Shown one piece after another: positions 8,687 to 14,705 of a DNA stretch of 21,760 nucleotides. The stretch spans positions 1 through 21,760 of the forward strand of contig CAMODS010000004.1 in NCBI GenBank assembly GCA_946611525.1, given 5' to 3'. The position numbers and the translations under genes were made by a program. The stretch is from an uncultured Lachnospiraceae bacterium (lineage in GTDB: Bacteria; Bacillota; Clostridia; Lachnospirales; Lachnospiraceae). The notes below the pieces were generated by a model. That model was given only the letters and a program-made list of their open reading frames with translations. It made no database searches and was not told where the DNA came from. Numbering within the stretch: position 1 is the first letter of the stretch; each line of letters begins with the position of its first letter.

Positions 8687-9724
8687 ATGAAAAAGTGGAT
8701 AGCGGCGCTTCTTTGCGCAGGACTTACTGTAGGACTTTTGGCCGGATGCGGGAATGCAAAGGAGGCAAAAGATACTGATGAAAAAGCTGAGGAGGCTGTA
8801 AGTCAGGACGATGTGGAAGATGAAGCAGATGATGACGATGAGTCTGAAGAGGCTGAAGAAGCGGAAGAGGCGGAGGACGAAGAAGAAAACTACGATACAG
8901 GCGATGCCTCACTGGACAATCCCCGGAATCAGGACGGTATAGGTGAAAAGGAGCTTTTGGTGGTATCCTTTGGTACCAGCTACAATGACAGCAGACGTCT
9001 TACCATAGGTGCAATAGAGGATGATCTGGAGGCGGCATTTCCTGACTGGTCGGTGCGCAGGGCTTTTACCAGCCAGATCATCATCGATCATGTAAAGGAT
9101 CGTGACGGTGAAGAGATCGACAATGTGGGAGAGGCTCTTGACCGTGCAGCGGCAAACGGTGTAAAGGAGCTTTTGGTACAGCCCACCCATCTGATGAACG
9201 GTCTGGAGTACAATGACCTGGTAGATGAGGTGGCAAACTACTCGGATGCGTTTGAAAAGGTGTATATCGGTGAGCCTCTTTTGACGTCTGATGATGATTT
9301 TACAAAGGTGGCGAGTGCCATATGTAATGCCACCGAAAAATACGATGACGGTGAGACTGCCATCTGCTTCATGGGCCACGGCACAGAGGCAGATTCCAAT
9401 GAGGTATATGCAAAGATGCAAAAGCTTCTTACCGCTATGAGTATGGACAACTACTATGTGGGTACAGTGGAGGCTACACCTACTTTGGATGATGTGATAA
9501 ATGCGGTTAAAAACGGACACTACAGCCGTGTAGTTCTTCGTCCCCTTATGGTGGTGGCAGGTGACCACGCCAACAACGATATGGCGGGAGATGACGAGGA
9601 TTCCTGGAAGAGCCGTTTTGAGGCAGAGGGATATAAGGTAGAAGCAGATGTCGCCGGCCTGGGTGAGATACCGGAGATCAGACAGCTGTATGTGGAACAT
9701 GCAAAGAAAGCAATAGAGGAATAA
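8687..9724 (+). CDS. cbiK: Lipoprotein-anchored sirohydrochlorin cobaltochelatase (CbiK family)
   Basis: CbiK inserts cobalt into sirohydrochlorin (or factor II) in anaerobic cobalamin synthesis. I chose ATG 8687, behind AGAAAGGA, rather than an upstream TTG, because it starts directly with a lipoprotein signal (MKKWIAALLCAGLTVG, lipobox LAGC, Cys21). The product is 345 residues. Residues 29-70 form a very acidic Asp/Glu linker. The CbiK domain runs from about 88: LLVVSFGTSYNDSRR, RAFTSQIIIDH, QPTHLMNGLEY, FMGHGTEADSNEVY (His231) and VVAGDHANNDMAGDDEDSW (His294). His231 and His294 match the two metal-binding histidines known in Salmonella CbiK, and Glu174 its glutamate. Cytoplasmic CbiK lacks a signal peptide; periplasmic forms are known in Desulfovibrio. 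The export signal therefore argues for an extracytoplasmic role, perhaps in tetrapyrrole or metal handling beside the ABC importer encoded downstream. Family confident; physiological substrate uncertain. Confidence 0.9.
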   Translation: MKKWIAALLCAGLTVGLLAGCGNAKEAKDTDEKAEEAVSQDDVEDEADDDDESEEAEEAEEAEDEEENYDTGDASLDNPRNQDGIGEKELLVVSFGTSYNDSRRLTIGAIEDDLEAAFPDWSVRRAFTSQIIIDHVKDRDGEEIDNVGEALDRAAANGVKELLVQPTHLMNGLEYNDLVDEVANYSDAFEKVYIGEPLLTSDDDFTKVASAICNATEKYDDGETAICFMGHGTEADSNEVYAKMQKLLTAMSMDNYYVGTVEATPTLDDVINAVKNGHYSRVVLRPLMVVAGDHANNDMAGDDEDSWKSRFEAEGYKVEADVAGLGEIPEIRQLYVEHAKKAIEE

Positions 9725-9725
9725 G

Positions 9726-10661
9726 ATGAAAAAGAAGATTTTGTGCGTACTGCTTGCAGTATCAATGGTGGCGGGAATCACTGCCTGCGGTAAGAGCCGG
9801 GTGGCCGAGGCGCCTACGTCTGAGGAGACTACTGAGGCGTCGGATGAGCCACAGGGTGATGTGCATGAGGAGGAAGAGCCTTCCGGGGATATGTCCCAAG
9901 TGGCGGATGCATCGGAGATGACAGAGGTAGAGGATGTGACTGACCCGGGCATGACACCGGTGACAGTTGATATGCTTAACCCGGGTTCTTATGAGGTTAG
10001 CATGAGATCATCTTCATCTATGTTCAAGGTTGACTCGGTAGAGCTTTCCGTGCTTTCAAATGTCATGGAGGTAAAGCTTTACATGCACTCTGACGCATAC
10101 AGCCATATGTATGTCGGCACCGCCAAGGAGGCGGCAGAGTCAGGCGGTCCCTATATCGAACTTCAGGGCCTGGTGGATACGGGCTTTTTTGAGTTCCCCA
10201 TCAATGCGTTGGACGAACCTGTACAGGTGGCGGCTTTTTCAGTAAGAAAGCAAAAATGGTACGACAGGACATTGCTTTTTGAATCCTCATCACTTCCTGA
10301 GGAGGCCTTTTATGAAAAGCGTTACAGATCGGTGGAGGAGATGGGACTTGCTGACGGAAAGTATGTCTGCGGCGTGACTCTTGCAGGCGGCTCCGGCAAA
10401 GCATCAGTTACCGATCCGTGCGTCATCGAGATAAAGGACGGCAAGTGCACGGCAACAATAGAGTGGAGCAGTCCGAATTATGATTTCATGGTGGTGGACG
10501 GAGTGCAGTATGACCCGGTGAATACCGAAGGCAATTCCGTGTTTGAGATCCCTGTGGACGGCTTTGACTATGCCATGGAGGTTCAGGCGGATACCACGGC
10601 CATGAGCCAGCCCCACCTCATCGACTATACCCTGACCTTCAACGGATCGACTATCGAGTAG
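9726..10661 (+). CDS. Lipoprotein with two tandem beta-rich (possibly NEAT-like) domains
   Basis: Starts one base after the cbiK stop; the cbiK end supplies AGAGGAATAAG as ribosome binding site. A 311-residue lipoprotein: MKKKILCVLLAVSMVAG signal, lipobox ITAC (Cys21), then about 60 acidic, Ser/Thr-rich linker residues. Two related units follow, about 80-190 and 205-310. The second reads DGKYVCGVTLAGGSGKASV, IEIKDGKCTATIEWSS, NYDFMVVDGVQY, NSVFEIPV, TTAMSQPHLIDYTLTF; the first shows the same order with YSHMYVGTAKEA, FEFPINALDEPV and WYDRTLLF. The layout (strand, charged turn with Gly-Lys, small S-rich strand, terminal Tyr-containing strand) recalls NEAT heme-binding domains of Gram-positive surface proteins, but I cannot confirm that. 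The position between a CbiK chelatase and a BtuF-type binding protein suggests capture of a tetrapyrrole or metal ligand. Exact function unknown. Confidence 0.7.
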   Translation: MKKKILCVLLAVSMVAGITACGKSRVAEAPTSEETTEASDEPQGDVHEEEEPSGDMSQVADASEMTEVEDVTDPGMTPVTVDMLNPGSYEVSMRSSSSMFKVDSVELSVLSNVMEVKLYMHSDAYSHMYVGTAKEAAESGGPYIELQGLVDTGFFEFPINALDEPVQVAAFSVRKQKWYDRTLLFESSSLPEEAFYEKRYRSVEEMGLADGKYVCGVTLAGGSGKASVTDPCVIEIKDGKCTATIEWSSPNYDFMVVDGVQYDPVNTEGNSVFEIPVDGFDYAMEVQADTTAMSQPHLIDYTLTFNGSTIE

Positions 10662-10663
10662 TC

Positions 10664-10722
10664 TGTCATCGAAAGCGAAGCGAAGGATACCGCCCACTGT
10701 CATCGAAAGCGGAGCGAAGGAT
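10664..10722 (+). repeat. Two direct copies of a short dispersed repeat (34-base period)
   Basis: Two 25-base copies at 10664-10688 and 10698-10722 differ at one position. Each begins TGTCATCGAAAGCG and ends AGCGAAGGAT. They fill most of the gap between the tandem-domain lipoprotein and the binding-protein gene. They belong to the same sequence family as the array at 12878-12968 (shared core AGCGAAG-(G/A)AT). Confidence 0.85.
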
Positions 10723-10735
10723 CTTAAAGAATCAT

Positions 10736-11842
10736 ATGAACACGAAAAAAGTACTCCTTACAATCCTGATCACAGCGTTACTTTTCACAGGGTGCTCTCC
10801 GTCCCGGGACATGGCGACGGGAGGCACCCTGCCTTCAGATAAAATGGAATTGGAATACGCTACCGGGTTTAGTGTGGATTACAACGATAATGGCGACAGT
10901 ATCATAACCATAGGAGATGACAGGTATCTTTTGACCGACAGGGATGAAAATGATTTTTCCGGTGTGGTCATAAAAAAGCCGGTGGAAAACATATACCTGG
11001 CATCGTCTTCTGTCATGGATCTTTTTATAAAGGCAGATGCTCTCTCAAGCGTAAAGCAGACCTCCACAAAGGAGTCGGACTGGACCATACCTGAGGTTGC
11101 AGAGGCCATGGATGAGGGCAGGCTTTCATATGTTGGCAAATACAGTGCTCCGGACTACGAGGCACTGCTGGATGAGGACTGTGGTCTGGCTATTGAAAAT
11201 ACCATGATCTATCATGCACCAAAGACCAAGGAGCAGCTGGAGGCTTTAGGCATACCGGTTTTGGTGGAAAACTCCAGCTACGAAAAGCATGTGCTGGGAC
11301 GTATAGAGTGGGTAAAGCTTTATGGTCTTTTGACGGGACATGAAAAAGAGGCAGAGGCCTTTTTTGAAGATGCAAAAAAAAGGCTTGATGCGGTGGGACA
11401 GGCTAAGCCCACGGGGAAGAGGGTGGCGTTTTTTTACGTGACTTCCTCAGGGTATATCAGCACCAGAAAACCGGGGGACTATATCACCGAGCTTATAGAG
11501 CTGGCAGGCGGAGAATATGCCATTTCCTCCGATATGGTCACGGAGGACAACAGGCTTTCCTCCATGAATATGGATGTGGAAAGCTTTGTGGCAGCAGCCC
11601 GTGATGCGGATATCATCATCTACAATTCCACCGTGGGCGGAACGCCGGAGTCTCTGTCAAAGCTTATCGCGGACAACCCGTTTTTGGCGGACTTTAAAGC
11701 GGTACAGTCCGGTGAGGTCTGGTGCACCGGTGCCAATATGTTTCAGATGACCGGCTCCCTGCCCCGGGTGGCCGAGGAGCTTGGCACCATAATAAATGAT
11801 CCCGCCCCCGGAGCCCTCACCTTTTTTAAACAGCTGGATTAG
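10736..11842 (+). CDS. ABC transporter substrate-binding lipoprotein (BtuF/FecB type)
   Basis: A 368-residue lipoprotein: signal MNTKKVLLTILITALLF, lipobox FTGC (Cys20). The mature part has the class III periplasmic-binding-protein layout used for cobalamin, heme and ferric siderophores: KPVENIYLASSSVMDLFIKADAL in the first lobe, DYEALLDEDCGLAIENTMIY, EQLEALGIPVLVENSSY, a long connecting helix (about 185-215), KRVAFFYVTSSGYISTRKPGDYITELIELAGG in the second lobe and DADIIIYNST. It is the extracytoplasmic capture subunit for the permease and ATPase that follow. Corrinoid as substrate is inferred from the cobalamin neighbours; iron chelates or heme cannot be excluded. The start is preceded by a dispersed repeat, and the ribosome binding site (AAAGA) is weak. 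A Gly/Asp-rich stretch of about 35 residues after the lipobox precedes the binding fold. Confidence 0.88.
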   Translation: MNTKKVLLTILITALLFTGCSPSRDMATGGTLPSDKMELEYATGFSVDYNDNGDSIITIGDDRYLLTDRDENDFSGVVIKKPVENIYLASSSVMDLFIKADALSSVKQTSTKESDWTIPEVAEAMDEGRLSYVGKYSAPDYEALLDEDCGLAIENTMIYHAPKTKEQLEALGIPVLVENSSYEKHVLGRIEWVKLYGLLTGHEKEAEAFFEDAKKRLDAVGQAKPTGKRVAFFYVTSSGYISTRKPGDYITELIELAGGEYAISSDMVTEDNRLSSMNMDVESFVAAARDADIIIYNSTVGGTPESLSKLIADNPFLADFKAVQSGEVWCTGANMFQMTGSLPRVAEELGTIINDPAPGALTFFKQLD

Positions 11843-11852
11843 GGAGAGAGTA

Positions 11853-12878
11853 TTGAAGACGACAAGGACTAAAAGAATAGTATTGACTTTTGTGCTTCTA
11901 ACTGCACTTTTATTCATACTGCTTTTTATGAATCTTATGATCGGCAGTGTGGGGATAAAAGTGTCTGATATAGCCGGGGCAATCTTTGGAGGGGATGTGG
12001 GGACAAAGGAGAGTCTTATTATCCGTACTATTCGTATGCCCAGGCTTTTGGCGGCGGCGGTGCTGGGTGGCGCTCTGGCACTGTCGGGTTTTTTGCTTCA
12101 GACCTATTTCAACAATCCCATAGCCGGCCCATTTGTTCTGGGTATCTCATCCGGAGCCAAGATGTGTGTGGCCATGGTGATGATCTTTTCACTTTTGCAC
12201 GGGATGGTCCTATCTTCATTTCTCATGATCGTGGCGGCGTTTTTCGGAGCCATGCTTTCCATGGGATTTATCATCCTCTTATCTAAAAATATGGAAAACG
12301 GGGCGACTCTCATCATCTGTGGAGTCATGATAGGCTACATCTGTTCAGCCATTACGGATATCATGGTGACCTTTGCCAATGACGCTGATATTGTAAATCT
12401 CCACAACTGGTCAAGGGGCAGCTTTTCCGGTATCAGCTGGGGAAATGTCCGGGTCATGGTTCCGGTGGTAATGGTGACTTTTTGCCTTACATTTTTGCAG
12501 TCAAAGCCCATGAGCGCTTTTTTGCAGGGGATTTCCTTTGCCAAAAGTGTGGGTGTGGATGTAAAGAGGTTTTCCGTGATAATCATAGTTTTATCCGGGA
12601 TCCTCTCGGCTTCGGTAACAGCCTTTGCCGGGCCTGTTTCGTTTTTGGGAGTGGCCGCACCTCATCTGGTAAAGAGGATGCTGGGCACCACAAAGCCTAT
12701 TTACATGATCCCTGCCAGTTTCCTGGGAGGGGCCAGCTTTTGCCTGCTGTGCGACCTTTTGGCGCGTACGGTGTTTGCCCCTACGGAGGTTTCCATCAGT
12801 ACGGTGACGGCGGTGATCGGGGCACCGGTGGTGATATGGGTGATGTTAAGACGCATGAAGGAGAAAACCACCCTTTAA
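11853..12878 (+). CDS. btuC: ABC transporter permease, FecCD/BtuC family
   Basis: I chose TTG 11853 because AGGGAGAG (11841-11848) lies 4 bases upstream of it and it gives a 341-residue protein, the usual family size. An ATG at 11796 would add 19 residues inside the previous gene with no hydrophobic character. About nine to ten membrane segments are visible. Family motifs are TIRMPRLLAAAVLGGALALSG, LLQTYFNNPIAGPFVLGISSGAK and, near the end, GPVSFLGVAAPHLVKRMLGT, the region contacting the ATPase, then STVTAVIGAPVVIWVML. It forms the membrane channel of a corrinoid/siderophore importer with the flanking binding protein and ATPase. The stop TAA sits directly against a short-repeat array. The symbol reflects cobalamin context; iron-chelate transport remains possible. 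Confidence 0.87.
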   Translation: MKTTRTKRIVLTFVLLTALLFILLFMNLMIGSVGIKVSDIAGAIFGGDVGTKESLIIRTIRMPRLLAAAVLGGALALSGFLLQTYFNNPIAGPFVLGISSGAKMCVAMVMIFSLLHGMVLSSFLMIVAAFFGAMLSMGFIILLSKNMENGATLIICGVMIGYICSAITDIMVTFANDADIVNLHNWSRGSFSGISWGNVRVMVPVVMVTFCLTFLQSKPMSAFLQGISFAKSVGVDVKRFSVIIIVLSGILSASVTAFAGPVSFLGVAAPHLVKRMLGTTKPIYMIPASFLGGASFCLLCDLLARTVFAPTEVSISTVTAVIGAPVVIWVMLRRMKEKTTL

Positions 12879-12968
12879 TTCTGAGCGGTTTTCCCGTGTC
12901 ATTCTGAGTGGTTTTCCGTGTCATTCTGAGTGGTTTTCCCGTGTCATTCTGAGCAAAGCGAAGAATCT
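12878..12968 (+). repeat. Tandem array of truncated dispersed repeats plus one complete unit
   Basis: Three 22-23-base units (12878-12900, 12901-12922, 12923-12945) each read ATTCTGAG(C/T)GGTTTTCC(C)GTGTC. They lead into a fourth unit at 12946-12966 with inverted ends ATTCT/AGAAT around GAGCAAAGCGA. The array fills the btuC-btuD gap and ends just before the GAGGA that serves as the btuD ribosome binding site. The full unit resembles a short dispersed element common in many bacterial genomes (recollection, not searched). Confidence 0.88.
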
Positions 12969-12980
12969 TTGAGGACTTTT

Positions 12981-13823
12981 ATGTATAGTAGTAAGGAATT
13001 GTTAAAAACCGAATCCCTTTCTGCCGGCTACGAGGGCCGGGCGGTGCTTTATGATGTGAGTTTTTCCCTTTGCCGTGGTGAGATAATGGTGGTGGTAGGT
13101 CCAAACGGGGCCGGGAAATCCACCCTTTTAAAAACTATCTCAGGTTTGCTTCCGCCAATTGGCGGAGATGTGGAGCTTGCCACCTGTGCCGGTGATCCTG
13201 AACTTGCCACCCGTGCCGGTGATCCTGATCTCACTGAAGCAGACTCCGGGGTGGGTAAGACTTTTATAGGAACCTCCATTTTTTCCATGGATCCCATGGA
13301 ACGCGCCAGACACATGTCGCTGCTTTTGACAGACAAAAGGATGGCGGAGCTTATGACCTGCCGTGATGTGGTGGAGATGGGCAGATACCCCTATACCGGC
13401 CGGCTCGGCATATTGTCTCAAAAAGATGAAGAGGTTGTGGACGAGGTGATGGAAAGGCTTAGTATCAAAAAGCTTTCCGACATGTTTTTTGATAAGATCA
13501 GTGACGGCCAGAGGCAGAGGGTGCTTTTAGCCAGGGCACTTTGCCAAAAGCCCCGGATCTTGATCCTGGATGAGCCTGCATCCTATCTTGATATCAGATA
13601 TCAGCTGGAGCTTTTGGATATACTGCGACAACTGGCGGATGACGGGCTTTCTGTTATCATGAGTATGCATGAGCTCTCACTGGTAAAAAGGATAGCAGAC
13701 CGGCTTTTATGTGTAAAGGACGGGCATGCCCGGATGGTGGAGGATACAGAGGGCTTTTACGAAAATGGCGGTATGGGAGAGCTTTTTGATATCCCGGATG
13801 ACAAGCTGGATTATTTGAAATAG
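12981..13823 (+). CDS. btuD: ABC transporter ATP-binding protein, BtuD/FecE type
   Basis: ATG 12981 has GAGGA (12971-12975) 5 bases upstream. A longer reading from 12930 would only add HSEQSEES-type residues encoded by the repeat array and is rejected. The 280-residue ATPase shows Walker A GPNGAGKST (40-48), signature ISDGQRQR (173-180; Asp replaces the first Gly of LSGGQ), Walker B ILILDEP (Asp197, Glu198) and the H-loop His230 in MSMHELS. Residues about 61-100, between the Walker A strand and MERARHMSLLL, are longer than usual and include a 9-residue unit repeated twice (ELATCAGDP, ELATRAGDP). The usual Q-loop region reads LLLTDKRM, where most relatives have a Gln, so the Q-loop residue is not obvious. 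It powers import with the permease and binding protein upstream. Confidence 0.88.
   Translation: MYSSKELLKTESLSAGYEGRAVLYDVSFSLCRGEIMVVVGPNGAGKSTLLKTISGLLPPIGGDVELATCAGDPELATRAGDPDLTEADSGVGKTFIGTSIFSMDPMERARHMSLLLTDKRMAELMTCRDVVEMGRYPYTGRLGILSQKDEEVVDEVMERLSIKKLSDMFFDKISDGQRQRVLLARALCQKPRILILDEPASYLDIRYQLELLDILRQLADDGLSVIMSMHELSLVKRIADRLLCVKDGHARMVEDTEGFYENGGMGELFDIPDDKLDYLK
13173..13226 (+). repeat. In-frame 27-base tandem repeat inside btuD
   Basis: Two 27-base units (13173-13199 and 13200-13226) encode ELATCAGDP and ELATRAGDP and differ at two positions. A third, decayed start (GATCTCACT) follows. Just before it, 13151-13166 is a perfect 16-base palindrome, TCCGCCAATTGGCGGA, encoding the PPIGG turn. 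The repeat sits in an insertion between Walker A and the Q-loop region. Confidence 0.85.
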
Positions 13824-13892
13824 AAAAATACATCATATACGACGAGGCAGGCATTGACCTAAAGGGTAACAGACGAGTATATAAGGAGCGGC

Positions 13893-14681
13893 ATGATAAG
13901 GACATTTTTTGAAACCATAGCGGTGACATTTTCCATATTTTCATCCATTCCCATGCCCATGATAAAGTGGGATGAGAGGAACATGCGATATATGTTTTTG
14001 GCATTTCCGCTTATCGGGGCGGTGATCGGTGCAGGCTGTTTTTTGTGGGATAAGCTTTGTATATGGGCGGCTTTTCCCGGGATACTCAGGGGAGCGGGTT
14101 TTCTTCTTATCCCCCTTTTGCTTACCGGGGGCATCCACCTGGACGGTTATGTGGATGTCTGCGATGCACTGGCTTCCCACGGTGATCATAAGAAAAAGCA
14201 AGAGATCCTTCATGATCCCCACATCGGAGCTTTTGCAGCAATTAGGACGGGAGCCTACTTTGTGCTGATGCTTGCGGTGTGTACGGCGCTTCCTCAGATG
14301 GAGAAAAAGGGGTACGTGACCTTTGGACTTATATTTGTGCTAAGCCGGGTGCTGTCGGGACTTGTGGCAGTGATAAGCCGGGATTATACCGAGACCGAAG
14401 ATCTGCTGCATCTTTTCGCGGGATATGCTAATAAAAAGGTTTGCGCGGTGATACTTATTATAGCGGATCTTGCCATTGTATTTGCCTTGTGCATGATGGA
14501 CGGCCCGGGATACTTTGTGGCTGTGGCAGCCCAGCTTGTGGCCATCTATTATCACTATATGAGTAAGAGGCAGTTTGGTGGGATATCCGGTGACCAGGCC
14601 GGATGGTTTTTGGTACAGGCGGAGAAGTGGATGATGATAGCGATAGTGGTGTACCACTACATACTGATGAGACTTTTATAA
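13893..14681 (+). CDS. cobS: Adenosylcobinamide-GDP ribazoletransferase (cobalamin synthase)
   Basis: CobS joins adenosylcobinamide-GDP to alpha-ribazole to complete the cobalamin nucleotide loop, in the cytoplasmic membrane. The 262-residue product has the usual length and several hydrophobic segments. Diagnostic residues are in LTGGIHLDGYVDVCDALASHGDHKKKQEILHDPHIGAFAAI, matching the family core hlDGlaDtxDal...kxxeIMkDsriGtfG; the acidic residues are the probable magnesium/substrate site. FSSIPMP near the N-terminus is also typical. AAGGAG (13883-13888) precedes the ATG. It lies 69 bases after btuD, and its stop TAA runs into a small repeat fragment before the next gene. High confidence. Confidence 0.93.
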   Translation: MIRTFFETIAVTFSIFSSIPMPMIKWDERNMRYMFLAFPLIGAVIGAGCFLWDKLCIWAAFPGILRGAGFLLIPLLLTGGIHLDGYVDVCDALASHGDHKKKQEILHDPHIGAFAAIRTGAYFVLMLAVCTALPQMEKKGYVTFGLIFVLSRVLSGLVAVISRDYTETEDLLHLFAGYANKKVCAVILIIADLAIVFALCMMDGPGYFVAVAAQLVAIYYHYMSKRQFGGISGDQAGWFLVQAEKWMMIAIVVYHYILMRLL

Positions 14682-14692
14682 GATTCTTCGCT
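14681..14692 (-). repeat. Inverted fragment of the dispersed repeat
   Basis: AGATTCTTCGCT is the exact reverse complement of 12957-12968 in the btuC-btuD array. It lies in the 24-base gap between cobS and the cobU-cbiA fusion, overlapping the last base of the cobS stop. It is the third gene junction in this operon with a piece of the same element. Confidence 0.65.
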
Positions 14693-14705
14693 ACGGAGAG
14701 TGGAT

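Noticed and set aside
8909..9952. A 347-codon open frame on the minus strand across cbiK.
   Set aside because: It is antisense to a clearly conserved CbiK and shows no recognisable motif; it is a codon-bias shadow.
12930..12980. Longer N-terminus for the ABC ATPase.
   Set aside because: The added residues (HSEQSEES) are translated dispersed repeat, and a proper ribosome binding site serves ATG 12981.
13151..13166. 16-base palindrome as a protein-binding operator.
   Set aside because: It lies within coding sequence for a conserved PPIGG turn and far from any promoter; coincidence of codons is more likely, though its contact with the tandem repeat is noted.
13854..13883. TTGACC-18-TATATA as a cobS promoter.
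   Set aside because: The -10 would end only 9 bases before the ATG and overlap the ribosome binding site, so a usable leader is unlikely.
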